From DATFVA01 sp963711455 (lineage in GTDB: Bacteria > Bacteroidota > Ignavibacteria > Ignavibacteriales > Ignavibacteriaceae), in NCBI GenBank assembly GCA_963711455.1, contig CAVQEH010000010.1, forward strand, positions 186,001 to 250,000: a stretch of 64,000 nucleotides of DNA. Direction: 5' to 3'. The notes beneath the pieces are model-generated. The model searched no databases. It saw only the letters and a program-made list of their open reading frames with translations, and was not told the origin of the DNA. Positions 1 to 8,715 of this stretch are shown here, in pieces (within the stretch, counting starts at the first letter, position 1; every line of letters starts with the position of its first letter). The position numbers and the translations under genes were made by a program.

Positions 1-1
1 A

Positions 2-316
2 TTACCCGGGCAAATTTTTCTTATTCTCGGCGGGCAGGATAAAGGAAACGACTATAATCAGATAAGACCACTCGTTCTGGAAAAGGTGATAAAAATTTAT
101 GCTATCGGTTCATCGGCAGACAAAGTATTTAATTTCTTTCACAGGGATATTAAGGTAGAAGTTAAACAAACTATGGATGATGTGGTTCATGCCTCAAACC
201 TTGAAGCAAGACCGGGAGATATCGTGTTGTTATCTCCTGCCTGCGCAAGCTTTGATATGTATGACAATTACGAGCATCGCGGAAGAGTATTTAAGGAAGC
301 TGTAAATAAATTATAA
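2..316 (+). CDS. murD: UDP-N-acetylmuramoylalanine--D-glutamate ligase MurD, C-terminal part
   Basis: Only the last 104 codons are in the window; the gene begins before base 1. MurD is the cytoplasmic ATP-dependent ligase that adds D-glutamate to UDP-MurNAc-L-Ala in peptidoglycan precursor synthesis. The visible part is the C-terminal Mur ligase domain: it opens with the ILGGQDKGNDY segment and ends with LLSPACASFDMYDNYEHRGRVF, typical of the MurD C-terminus. The stop TAA (314-316) overlaps the ATG of ftsW by one base, so the two genes are tightly coupled in the dcw cluster. I see no damage in this fragment. Confidence 0.95.
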   Translation, partial: LPGQIFLILGGQDKGNDYNQIRPLVLEKVIKIYAIGSSADKVFNFFHRDIKVEVKQTMDDVVHASNLEARPGDIVLLSPACASFDMYDNYEHRGRVFKEAVNKL

Positions 317-1450
317 TGAAAAAACTTTCGCTTACAATATTTTTGGACGCATTTGCACTAACCCTTTTGGGATTAGTGCTTGTGATGAGTGCGAGCAGCA
401 CTTACAGCGCATTTAAATTTGATAGTTTGTTTCACCTTTTTAACTCGCATTTCTTTTAAAGTGATTGCAGGAATATTTCTGATGATAGTATTCGCAATTA
501 TACCTTACGAATTCTATAAAAAAATCAGCAAATATTTACTGCTGGTTGCAGTTGCGCTGCTTGTTTTAACTCTTATCATTGCTCCTAATATTAAAGGAGC
601 AGGACGATGGTTAAACCTTGGCTTTATAACTTTTCAGCCGGCTGATTTTGCAAGGTTTGCAATTGTTATTCATCTTGCGACATTGATTGAAAGAAAAGGG
701 AAAGAGATTGAAAACTTTAAAAATGGATTTATATACCTGTTTAGCTGGGTACTGATAGTTGCAAGTTTAATTTTCTTTCAGCCGAACTTAAGCAACGGTA
801 TTCTTGTTCTGATAATATCTCTTACGATTTTATTTGTGGGGGGTGCCAGGCTGAAGCATATAATTAGTTCAATGGGAGCTTCTGCTTTATTGGGCGGAAT
901 CGGTGCAATGATTATTTCTCATTCACGCGAAAGGATTTTAACTTTTATTCAAAGCTTTAGTAACGGCGGTGATATTAACATTCAGGTAAAGCAGGCATTA
1001 CTTGGTTTGGGAAGCGGCGGTATTCTTGGTGTCGGGTTAGGCTACAGTAAGCAGAGTAATCTTTTCCTTCCCGAGGCTTATGGTGACTTTATTTTTGCAA
1101 TACTCGGCGAAGAGCTCGGTTTTATTGGTTCAGTGATAGTTCTTTTTGCTTATCTCGTTCTATTTGTTGCAGGTATTCTGATTGCAAAAAAATGTAAAGA
1201 TGTGTTCGGACAGCTTCTTGCTTTCGGAATTTCTATTTCGGTGCTGGTTAATGCGTTCATTAATGTTGCTGTAGCTACAGGACTTGTCCCGACAACGGGT
1301 CTGCCGCTCCCGTTTATTAGTTATGGCGGTACTTCATTAATATTTATGTGCATCTCAGTTGGTATCCTGATAAATATCGGGATGACTAATGCAATGGTTC
1401 AGAACAGAATTAATAATATTCCGCCTGCAGTAAATATGGAAATGAATTAA
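316..1450 (+). CDS. ftsW: Lipid II polymerase / division protein FtsW, with apparent +1 frameshift
   Basis: FtsW is the SEDS-family peptidoglycan glycosyltransferase of the divisome in the inner membrane. Reading from ATG 316 gives a typical SEDS N-terminus (LGLVLVMSASSTYSA) for 47 codons, then a TAA stop at 457-459. The rest, starting KVIAGIFL, continues without a gap in the next frame to 1450. The join lies at TTC TTT TAA A (451-460); dropping one T from the TTTT run restores one SEDS protein of about 377 residues. Later motifs are intact, including GRWLNLG, the GLGSGG loop and the end motif PLPFISYGGTS. It overlaps murD and murG by one base each. Because ftsW is essential in most bacteria, a sequencing error or a recoding site is more likely than a dead gene. 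I am sure of the family, not of the cause of the shift. Confidence 0.9.
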
Positions 1451-2553
1451 TGGCATCTTCTAAAACGGAATACAGGTTTTTATTTGCCGGAGGCGGAACA
1501 GGCGGGCATTTATTTCCGGCGGTCGCCGTAGCAGAGAAAATAAAAGCTAAAATTCCCGAAGCAGACATTCTGTTCATCGGCACAAAAACAAAAATTGAAG
1601 GAAGAGTTGTTCCTAAGCTTGGATATAAATTTAAATCTATCTGGATAAAAGGATTTTCAAGAACGTTTAACATGGAGAATATTCTTTTTCCTGTTAAGCT
1701 CGGAGTTTCATTGTTGCAGTCCTTAATAATAAATATGAGTTTCAGACCCAAGGTTGCTATCGGTTCAGGAGGATATGTTTCGGGACCGGCTATCTGGGGT
1801 TCTTCTGTCATGGGAGCAAAAATAATTTTACTTGAACAGAACAGTTACCCTGGTGTAACTACCCGATTGCTTGAAAAATATGCTGATGAAATTCACGTTA
1901 GTTACGAAGACTCAAAAAAATACCTGAAACAAAAAGAGAAAATAAAAGTCACGGGAAATCCCGTTAGAGAAAGTCTTAACAGAATTGACAGAGATGCAGC
2001 ACTCAACAGTATTAAATTGGACGCTCAGAAAAAAATGTTGTTGACCCTGGGTGGGAGTTTGGGTGCTGCCTCTATAAATGAAGCAATGGCTGAATCTCTT
2101 TCAATGCTTAAAGAAAAAAACATACAGGTTTTATGGCAGACCGGAAGCATCTATTATGAAAAGTACAAGCATTTGAATTCAGAAGGAATTATTATTTCAC
2201 CTTTTATTGAAGATATGAATCTCGCTTATTCAGCGGCAGATATGGTTATTGCCAGGGCAGGTGCCACAACGATTGCGGAACTGCTTGTGCTTGGAATACC
2301 ATCGATATTAATTCCTTCACCCAATGTTGCTGAGAATCATCAATACTATAACGCAAAATCGCTTGCAGATGAGAATGCCGTAATACTTGTTGAGGATAAA
2401 GACGTTAAAAATATTTTGAGAGATAAAATAATTTCAACAATTTTCGATACAGGAAAATTGGAAGACTTAAAACTTAATGCTAAAAAATTCAGTAAACCGG
2501 ATGCCGCTTCTTTAATAGCGGAGAGTGCAATAAAATTTGCTGATACATTATGA
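1450..2553 (+). CDS. murG: UDP-N-acetylglucosamine--N-acetylmuramyl-(pentapeptide) pyrophosphoryl-undecaprenol GlcNAc transferase
   Basis: MurG is the GT-B glycosyltransferase on the cytoplasmic face of the membrane that converts lipid I to lipid II. The glycine-rich loop GGGTGGHLFPAVAVAE lies at residues 14-29. The C-terminal nucleotide-sugar domain shows GGSLGAASINEAM near residue 202 and the ARAGATTIAELLVLGIPSIL segment near 270, followed by NHQYYNA. At 367 residues the length is normal for the family. The ATG overlaps the ftsW stop (TAATG) and the 3' end overlaps the next gene by ATGA, so translation is probably coupled along the cluster. Confidence 0.97.
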   Translation: MASSKTEYRFLFAGGGTGGHLFPAVAVAEKIKAKIPEADILFIGTKTKIEGRVVPKLGYKFKSIWIKGFSRTFNMENILFPVKLGVSLLQSLIINMSFRPKVAIGSGGYVSGPAIWGSSVMGAKIILLEQNSYPGVTTRLLEKYADEIHVSYEDSKKYLKQKEKIKVTGNPVRESLNRIDRDAALNSIKLDAQKKMLLTLGGSLGAASINEAMAESLSMLKEKNIQVLWQTGSIYYEKYKHLNSEGIIISPFIEDMNLAYSAADMVIARAGATTIAELLVLGIPSILIPSPNVAENHQYYNAKSLADENAVILVEDKDVKNILRDKIISTIFDTGKLEDLKLNAKKFSKPDAASLIAESAIKFADTL

Positions 2554-3029
2554 GCGCAGATGAATTAAATAACAGGGAGACGTTTAAATACAATATGTCT
2601 TTCTATTATCAATCAACTATAATTTACTTTATAGTATTCGCTCTTTACTTACTTATAAGAGGAGAGTTTGTTGAAGAAACATTTACTTTAATAACCAGGG
2701 ATCCGATCATATATCTTCTTGGTATTATTGTAATTATTTCTTTGGTAAGTCTTCTCTATAATCTTTATAAGAATAAATATCTTGAAATAGACCCGGATGC
2801 AATTTCATTTGTTACAAGGTTTGGCGAAAAGAAAATTTTATTGAGCCAGGTTAAAAGAATCAGAATTTCAAAACAGAGACAAAGAATGGGCAATCATGCT
2901 TTCAGGCTGGTGAGAATAAAATTAAAAAACAGGAGACGTTCGGTTATTATTCGTCCTTATGATTATGAAAATGAAGACAAGCTGTTGAAAAAATTTGAAG
3001 ATTTAAAAGCAAAAGTGGAAGCAGTTTAA
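2550..3029 (+). CDS. Small membrane protein with a PH-like (bPH) domain, inside the dcw cluster
   Basis: This 159-residue protein has two hydrophobic segments (about residues 22-40 and 53-72). A basic, beta-rich cytoplasmic domain follows (KYLEIDPDAISFVTRFGEKK, then LLSQVKRIRISKQ and SVIIRPYDYE). That layout resembles bacterial PH-domain membrane proteins, but I see no catalytic motif and assign no function. It starts at ATGA overlapping the murG stop and ends overlapping the murC ATG (TAATG), so it is fully embedded in the operon and must be co-expressed. It is not a standard member of the cluster in model bacteria. Confidence is high that it is a gene and moderate for the domain call. Confidence 0.75.
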   Translation: MSADELNNRETFKYNMSFYYQSTIIYFIVFALYLLIRGEFVEETFTLITRDPIIYLLGIIVIISLVSLLYNLYKNKYLEIDPDAISFVTRFGEKKILLSQVKRIRISKQRQRMGNHAFRLVRIKLKNRRRSVIIRPYDYENEDKLLKKFEDLKAKVEAV

Positions 3030-4399
3030 TGTTTAAGAATATTCGTAAAGTGCATTTCGTAGGAATCGGTGGAATCGGTATGAGCGGGCTTGCTGAGATA
3101 TTATTAAGCCAGGGATTTGAAGTGTCCGGCTCGGACAGGGCAATAACTGAAATTACCGACCATCTTTCAAATCTTGGTATAACTATTTATGAGGGACATT
3201 CACCTGAAAACTTAAAAGATGCTGATGTTCTTGTTTATTCATCCGCGGTAACTACGGATAACCCTGAAGTTAAGGCGGCAGTTGAAAGAAAAATTCCTGT
3301 AATCAAACGTGCTGAGATGCTTGCAGAGTCAATGCGGATGAAATACGGAATCGGTATTGCGGGAACGCATGGTAAGACAACAACTACATCAATGGTTGGT
3401 TTAACTTTAACCGAAGGAAATATTGATCCGACAATCATTGTCGGCGGAAAACTGAGCGGACTTGGCGGAACCAATGCAAGACTCGGACACGGAGAATTTA
3501 TTGTTGTTGAGGCAGATGAGTTTGACAGGACATTCTTAAAGCTCACTCCTACAATTGCTGCTTTAACAACATTGGAAAGTGAACATCTCGATACATATAA
3601 AGATCTGGATGACATAAAATCTGCCTTTACTGAGTTTGCTAACAAAGTTCCCTTCTATGGATTTATCGTTCTTTGTCTTGATGAACCGGGCTTGCAGGAT
3701 ATTATCCCATCAATTAATAAAAAAATTATTACTTATGGAATTACTCCTCAGGCTGACGTAAGAGCAGTCGATATTTCACATAAACAATTCTCAAGTGAAT
3801 ATACAGTTAAATATAAAGGTGAAGATCTCGGCAGAGTTAAACTGAATATTCCCGGATTGCATAATGTTAAGAACTCGCTTGTTCCAATAGTTATTGCGAA
3901 AGAATTGGGAATAGAATTCCCGGTTATAAAAAAAGCTCTGGAATCTTTTTCCGGAGTTTACAGAAGATTCGAGGTAAAGTATAATAAAGAAATTCTTGTT
4001 GTTGATGATTACGCTCATCATCCTACAGAAACAAGTGCAACTTTAAATGGAATAAGAGCAGGGTGGGATAGAAGACTCATAGCTGTTTTCCAACCTCATC
4101 TTTATACGAGAACAAGAGATTTTTACCAGGAATTCGGAAGATCTTTTCTTAACTCTGATGTTTTTATCTGTACCGATATTTATCCTGCACGTGAAGAGCC
4201 CATAGAAGGTATAACCGGTGAAATAATTGCGAATGCAGCAAAGAAGTTCGGACATAAAAATGTAATCTATGAACCTGATAAAAAGAAAATACCAGTATTG
4301 CTCGATCAATTGAAATCTGATGGAGATATAATAATAACTATGGGTGCGGGTGATATCTGGAAATTTGGAGAAGAGTTTGTGAGGATGATTCAAAATTGA
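3029..4399 (+). CDS. murC: UDP-N-acetylmuramate--L-alanine ligase MurC
   Basis: MurC is the cytoplasmic ATP-dependent ligase that adds L-alanine to UDP-MurNAc. The N-terminal Rossmann domain begins VHFVGIGGIGMSGLAEILL. The ATP-binding loop is GTHGKTTTTSMV (about residues 112-123). The central domain shows EADEFDRTFL and LESEHLDTY, and the C-terminal domain contains HNVKNSLVP and DDYAHHPTE (about 330). The length of 456 is typical. The start overlaps the previous stop and the end overlaps the ftsQ start, as elsewhere in this operon. murB and ddl, often neighbours, are absent here. Confidence 0.97.
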   Translation: MFKNIRKVHFVGIGGIGMSGLAEILLSQGFEVSGSDRAITEITDHLSNLGITIYEGHSPENLKDADVLVYSSAVTTDNPEVKAAVERKIPVIKRAEMLAESMRMKYGIGIAGTHGKTTTTSMVGLTLTEGNIDPTIIVGGKLSGLGGTNARLGHGEFIVVEADEFDRTFLKLTPTIAALTTLESEHLDTYKDLDDIKSAFTEFANKVPFYGFIVLCLDEPGLQDIIPSINKKIITYGITPQADVRAVDISHKQFSSEYTVKYKGEDLGRVKLNIPGLHNVKNSLVPIVIAKELGIEFPVIKKALESFSGVYRRFEVKYNKEILVVDDYAHHPTETSATLNGIRAGWDRRLIAVFQPHLYTRTRDFYQEFGRSFLNSDVFICTDIYPAREEPIEGITGEIIANAAKKFGHKNVIYEPDKKKIPVLLDQLKSDGDIIITMGAGDIWKFGEEFVRMIQN

Positions 4400-5169
4400 A
4401 AAGCGAAACGCCAAGAAAAATGTTGGGATTAATTCTATTTATAATTTTAGTCGGATTTATGTTTTATCTTTCCCTCAATTCTGAAAGAAGAGGGGTAAAT
4501 AAACAGATTAAATCAATACAGATAACCGGTAATACTTTGCTGAATGAAAATGATTACCTGGCTTTTGCGAAACTGAATGACACTGAGACATATAAGGATA
4601 TTACGCTGCCGGTAATAAAATCACGCATGGAAAAACATCCTTATGTGGAAAAAGCAGAAGTTGAATTCAGCGGTAATAACGAAGTGCATATAAACCTTAT
4701 TGAGAAAAATATAAAAGCGGTTCTTGTAAGTGATAATGAAATATTTCTTTCGACAGATGATTTTGAAATTTTACCTCTTATGCCAAATACAAAGATTTCA
4801 AATCTGCCGGTTGTTTCAAATTTAAATAACGATGAATTTCTTAAGAAAAATGAAACACTTAAAACTCCCGGTTTGGTTGATGCATATAAAATAATTGATG
4901 CAGCGGACTTAACGGATAAAGAGCTTTCTAATAAACTGTCGGAAATAAATCTCCGAAACGGCGGAGACATCATATTACTTTTTTCAGGATTAAAGCCGCC
5001 GGTAATTTTAGGAAGAGGGGATACGGCTAAAAAACTGGTGTCTTTCGATCAGCTTTTGTCCGGAGATAATTATCAGAAAGAAATGGCAATGAACAGCTCA
5101 TATATCGATTTAAGATTTGACAATGAAATTTTTCTCGGTAACTATGATAAAACAGGTTTAACTGAATGA
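4396..5169 (+). CDS. ftsQ: Cell division protein FtsQ (POTRA domain)
   Basis: FtsQ is a bitopic inner-membrane divisome protein that links FtsA/FtsZ assembly to the periplasmic machinery. The protein has a short basic N-terminus, one membrane helix (LGLILFIILVGFMFYLSL, about residues 10-27) and a periplasmic POTRA-like region (IKSIQITGNTLLNENDYL). A beta domain with the segment PYVEKAEVEFSGNNEVHINL follows. FtsQ sequences are poorly conserved, so the call also leans on position between murC and ftsA. I take TTG 4396, overlapping the murC stop (TTGA); ATG 4420 is an alternative that would remove most of the cytoplasmic tail. Confidence 0.85.
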   Translation: MKSETPRKMLGLILFIILVGFMFYLSLNSERRGVNKQIKSIQITGNTLLNENDYLAFAKLNDTETYKDITLPVIKSRMEKHPYVEKAEVEFSGNNEVHINLIEKNIKAVLVSDNEIFLSTDDFEILPLMPNTKISNLPVVSNLNNDEFLKKNETLKTPGLVDAYKIIDAADLTDKELSNKLSEINLRNGGDIILLFSGLKPPVILGRGDTAKKLVSFDQLLSGDNYQKEMAMNSSYIDLRFDNEIFLGNYDKTGLTE

Positions 5170-6413
5170 GAAAAGATATTATAGCGGGACTGGATTTAGG
5201 AACTACAAAGGTTTGTGCCGTTATAGCAGAAAAGCTATCCGAAAATAAGTTTGATATACTTGGCTTTGGTGTTGCTCCTTCTGAAGGTTTGCACAAAGGC
5301 CTGGTTGCAAATATCGGGAAAACAGCCGAAGCAATAAAAAATGCTGTTTCCATTGCCTGTAACAGGGCGGGATTTGAAATTACCCATGTAAATGTTGGTG
5401 TTGCAGGTGAACACATAACAAGTATGCGGCACAGGAATTATGTTACTATCAGCGGTGAAGACCGGGAAATTACAAAAGAAGATCTTGAAAGATTAGAGAA
5501 AGATGTCAGGACAATTCATATTCCGTCTGACAGGCAGATACTTCATATAATTCCCGAAGAGTTTTCAATCGATCATCAGCCGGGAATAGAAAATCCGCTT
5601 GGTATTTCCGGTTCAAGACTTGAAGCAACCAACCATATAGTACTTGCTTCAATTCCGGCTATTCAGAATATAAAAAAATCCGTTGAACGTGCCGGGCTGC
5701 AGGTCCAGGATTATATTCTTCAACCTATTGCTTCGAGCACTTCTGTTCTTGAAGAAAGTGAAAAAGACCTTGGTGTAGCTTTAATTGATATCGGCGGCGG
5801 GACAACAGATATAGCGATTTTTCATAACAAGGCAATTAAGCATACAAAAGTAATCGGTGTTGCAGGTAACCAGGTAACCAATGATATTAGGGAATCACTT
5901 GGTGTTATAACAGAAGAAGCAGAAAAGCTGAAAAAAGATTACGGCTATGCTTCGGAGAGTGCAATAATAAAAGATGAAGATATTTTAATCAGAGGAGTTG
6001 GTGCAAGAGGAAATACAAAAATACCAATCAGCCTGTTAACACAAATAATCAGCTTAAGAATGAGAGAATTATTTATTCTTGTTGATAACGAAATAAGAAG
6101 TGCAGGATTTAAAAATAAAATTAAAGCCGGTATTGTAATAACCGGGGGCGGTTCGCTTTTAAAAGGATGCCCCGAACTTGCTGAAGAAGTTTTTGGACTC
6201 CCAACCAGGATAGGCGTTCCGCAGGAATCAGGTGCGGGACTTTCAAATGAAATCGGGAGTCCTGAGTTTGCTACTGTTGCAGGCTTAATCCGTGGAATAC
6301 CCGGCGGGAAATCAAGTGAGTACCAGGGATTAATCAAAACAAAAAAACGGAAGAATAAAAATAAAATAACCCTGGTAATAAAAAGGATTCAACAATTTTT
6401 TGATGAAATATAA
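5166..6413 (+). CDS. ftsA: Cell division protein FtsA
   Basis: FtsA is the actin-like ATPase that tethers FtsZ to the membrane. The phosphate-1 motif DLGTTKVCAVIAE is at residues 10-22 and phosphate-2 is IDIGGGTTDIAIF near 208. The adenosine motif VITGGGSLLKG is near 322. The C-terminus ends in a basic amphipathic helix (KNKITLVIKRIQQFFDEI), the usual membrane-targeting anchor. Its ATGA start overlaps ftsQ, and ftsZ follows after 20 bases. Confidence 0.97.
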   Translation: MRKDIIAGLDLGTTKVCAVIAEKLSENKFDILGFGVAPSEGLHKGLVANIGKTAEAIKNAVSIACNRAGFEITHVNVGVAGEHITSMRHRNYVTISGEDREITKEDLERLEKDVRTIHIPSDRQILHIIPEEFSIDHQPGIENPLGISGSRLEATNHIVLASIPAIQNIKKSVERAGLQVQDYILQPIASSTSVLEESEKDLGVALIDIGGGTTDIAIFHNKAIKHTKVIGVAGNQVTNDIRESLGVITEEAEKLKKDYGYASESAIIKDEDILIRGVGARGNTKIPISLLTQIISLRMRELFILVDNEIRSAGFKNKIKAGIVITGGGSLLKGCPELAEEVFGLPTRIGVPQESGAGLSNEIGSPEFATVAGLIRGIPGGKSSEYQGLIKTKKRKNKNKITLVIKRIQQFFDEI

Positions 6414-6422
6414 ATTCAATAT

Positions 6423-6428
6423 AGGAGG
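6423..6428 (+). promoter_or_regulatory. Strong ribosome-binding site of ftsZ
   Basis: AGGAGG lies 5 bases before the ATG at 6434. Most genes in this window have weak or no Shine-Dalgarno sequences, so this near-perfect site suggests that ftsZ is translated at a higher rate than the coupled genes before it. Confidence 0.8.
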
Positions 6429-6433
6429 TAACT

Positions 6434-7717
6434 ATGGTGCGATTTGCAACTATTGACAGAAGCAAGCCAATGTCGGCTTTACTGAAAGTCGTTGGTGTTG
6501 GCGGCGGCGGCTGCAATGCTATCGAAAGTATGATTGCACGCGGGCTGACCGGTGTTGAATATGTCGCTGTTAATACAGATGCACAGGTATTAAACGGCAG
6601 CAGCGCGACTCACAAAATCCAGTGCGGTTCCAGCATTACACGCGGGCTGGGTGCAGGCGCTGACCCTAATGTTGGGAGGAAATCTCTTGAGGAAGACAGG
6701 GAAAAATTGGCCGAAGTGCTTGCAGGAAGCGATATGGTTTTTGTTACCGCAGGAATGGGCGGCGGAACGGGAACAGGCGGTGCTCCGGTAGTTGCATCTA
6801 TTGCAAAAAGTATTGGCGCACTTGTTGTCGGCATAGTTACCAAACCTTTCCGGTGGGAAGGAAAAAAACGGATGCTCAATGCAGAACAGGGAATACAGGA
6901 TTTGAAAAATCATGTTGACAGCCTGATTGTTATTCCCAACGAAAGATTGCTTAACATTCTTGATAAAGGTGTTAATGCATTTGCCGCGTTCGATAAACCG
7001 AATGAAGTGCTTTATGAAGCGACAAGAGGTATAGCAGATATTATTACCGTAGAAGGATTAATAAATGTGGATTTTGCAGATGTACGTGCGGTAATGAATC
7101 AGAGCGGGGAAGCGTTAATGGGATGTGGAATAGCAAGCGGTGAAAACCGTGCAATCGAAGCGGCACAGAAAGCAATATCAAGTCCTCTGCTTGAAGGCAT
7201 AAATATTAAAGGTGCAAAAAGCGTTCTGCTAAATGTTACCGGTTCTAATAATCTTACTATGCAGGAAATCAATGACGGAAACAATGTAATCTTCGAAGCT
7301 GCCGGTGAGGAGGCAAATGTTATCTTCGGATGTGTTCAGAAGGAAGATATGAACGATTATGTTTCTTATACCGTTATTGCTACCGGTTTCGATTCATCAA
7401 ACCAGGCTTCTGCCAGGAAAGCTTTTTCAATCTCCCCGCCTAAAAAGAAAGAAGAAGAATCTTTCAGAGGCGGATTTAATTTCCTTGAACCAAATGATGA
7501 AGTAGATAAAGAGGATCTTGAAATCCCGACTATCTATCGTGTTAAAAGTCCTAAATCAACTATTGAAGAAAAAGAAGAGGAGGAAACTCCGAAGAGCGGA
7601 TTCGAGTTTGATTCATCACGTTATAGCTGGTCTAAAGAGAAGGCTAAAAAGAAAGAAGAAAAAGATAACGACGACGACGAAGACAGCTCTTCATTTTTAC
7701 GCATGATAATGGATTAG
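6434..7717 (+). CDS. ftsZ: Cell division protein FtsZ
   Basis: FtsZ is the tubulin-like GTPase that forms the division ring. The N-terminal GTP-binding loop reads VGVGGGGCNAIESM. The tubulin signature GMGGGTGTGGAP is near residue 112 and is followed by the T6-loop region NERLLNILDKG and the synergy loop NVDFADVRAVM. Residues 325-415 form a long, charged, low-complexity linker rich in K and E, ending in a short tail (DSSSFLRMIMD) that probably serves as the FtsA-binding peptide. Total length is 427. It is the last gene of the dcw cluster here. Confidence 0.98.
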   Translation: MVRFATIDRSKPMSALLKVVGVGGGGCNAIESMIARGLTGVEYVAVNTDAQVLNGSSATHKIQCGSSITRGLGAGADPNVGRKSLEEDREKLAEVLAGSDMVFVTAGMGGGTGTGGAPVVASIAKSIGALVVGIVTKPFRWEGKKRMLNAEQGIQDLKNHVDSLIVIPNERLLNILDKGVNAFAAFDKPNEVLYEATRGIADIITVEGLINVDFADVRAVMNQSGEALMGCGIASGENRAIEAAQKAISSPLLEGINIKGAKSVLLNVTGSNNLTMQEINDGNNVIFEAAGEEANVIFGCVQKEDMNDYVSYTVIATGFDSSNQASARKAFSISPPKKKEEESFRGGFNFLEPNDEVDKEDLEIPTIYRVKSPKSTIEEKEEEETPKSGFEFDSSRYSWSKEKAKKKEEKDNDDDEDSSSFLRMIMD

Positions 7718-7764
7718 AATTGCTGAATCTGTTGTAACAAAGGAATCATTTTTCCCGGGATGAA

Positions 7765-7980
7765 TTATTCATCGCTGGGACGGCTTTCGGCAAATATATT
7801 ATTCTCGATATCCTTTGTAATTATTATCCTGTTCGGTCTGCAGCAGATTCTGCAATCTTCTACAAAATCCTGTTTGCCTTCTACAGTTAAATCAACCCAC
7901 ACGCTATTTTTAACACCGCAGTACTGGCAAATCCAGATAAAATCATCATCAGTTTGAGTCAATTCCGGTTCTTCTTCCAT
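7765..7980 (-). CDS. CPXCG-type cysteine-rich zinc-ribbon protein
   Basis: A 71-residue protein with two Cys pairs, CQYCGVKN near residue 18 and DCRICCRPN near residue 42, in the spacing seen in the CPXCG-motif Cys-rich family, whose function is unknown. The intervening segment (FVEDCRICCRP) is the most typical part. The family probably binds one zinc ion. It is convergent with ftsZ and has no operon partner in view. I am fairly sure of the family and make no functional claim. Confidence 0.8.
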   Translation of the reverse strand: MEEEPELTQTDDDFIWICQYCGVKNSVWVDLTVEGKQDFVEDCRICCRPNRIIITKDIENNIFAESRPSDE

Positions 7981-8155
7981 AACTCACCTGTAAAACTAAT
8001 CCTAAAAACTATATGTCTATTGTAATTATTTAGTTTGATAGAGTCAATAGGAATTATGATTATCGTTCCATTGTCTCACGGTTGTCATATAATTGTCATT
8101 CAACCGCTGTTTCCAAATCGCAGTATCTTATCCGGAATTTAGTATCCGTTTATCA

Positions 8156-8175
8156 ACCGAAGGTTAGCCTCCGGT
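8156..8175. repeat. Small hairpin related to the AACCTTCG family
   Basis: ACCGAAGG and CCTCCGGT pair across a four-base TTAG loop with one G-T pair. Read on the minus strand it contains CTAACCTTCGG, which resembles the arms of the larger hairpins at 10408 and 40435. The relation to that family is tentative. Confidence 0.35.
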
Positions 8176-8244
8176 ATCGATGAGTGAAAATTTATTCTAT
8201 GACAAAATAACCGGTTTATCTCAAAACAAATATAAAGTATAAGA

Positions 8245-8286
8245 GAAGTACGAGAGGAGTACGAGAGGAGTACGAGAGGAGTACGA
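8245..8286. repeat. Four tandem copies of an 11-base unit
   Basis: The unit GGAGTACGAGA is repeated head to tail about four times, the first and last copies being slightly diverged. It is too short and regular for CRISPR. It may be a slippage-prone microsatellite or a set of protein-binding sites; nothing distinguishes these from sequence alone. Confidence 0.75.
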
Positions 8287-8688
8287 CTCAGATACCTGAA
8301 ACCAAATCTCCAAAAAATGGATGAAAATGCTATTTTAATTTTTTTAATAATTTTGATTAAGTGTCAATGTGACTGAAAAATTTTTATCTGTTTTTTCCTC
8401 ATTTAATTTTAAGTACAAGTTGAACGAAATTAAAAAGCAATTAAAAGCCAATTAAAGACTAATAAAAAAAATCCAAAAATGAGCGAAAAAAGAGGTTTAT
8501 GTTGTTTAGAGTGAAAGGGGCAGTGTGGAAATTATGACAGAGGGCGGGAGACGGAGATACGGGGATACGGGGAACAGGAAAGCATATAGCGTAATTTTAC
8601 GGTCTCGTAACCTGCAATTTTTATATCCCATCACCCATCACTCATCACCCATCCTTTTCCCCTCTTGCTTTTTAATTAAAGAAATTAT

Positions 8689-8714
8689 ATATAGTGGGCA
8701 AATGTTCACTATAT
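8689..8714. promoter_or_regulatory. Inverted repeat, possible operator before the truncated polymerase gene
   Basis: ATATAGTG (8689-8696) and CACTATAT (8707-8714) are exact inverted copies separated by ten bases, directly abutting the ATG at 8716. Its position and symmetry suggest a repressor site. DnaE2-type mutagenesis genes are often controlled by LexA, but this sequence is not a known LexA box that I recognise. Confidence 0.4.
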
Positions 8715-8715
8715 T

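Larger units (their letters stand above)
7981..8715. other. 735-base non-coding stretch
   Basis: I see no convincing gene here. It holds a small hairpin (8156-8175), an 11-base tandem repeat (8245-8286), simple-sequence runs such as repeats of CATCACCCAT around 8630-8650, and an inverted repeat just before the truncated polymerase gene (8689-8714). The missing first half of that polymerase gene is not recognisable in any frame. Confidence 0.6.

Noticed and set aside
454..457. prfB-type programmed frameshift signal in ftsW
   Set aside because: No Shine-Dalgarno-like stimulator lies a few bases upstream of the shift site, so only the slippery tetramer and the stop are in favour; kept as an open question, not as a feature.
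8245..8286. Possible CRISPR-like array
   Set aside because: Units are 11 bases with no spacers; it is a simple tandem repeat.
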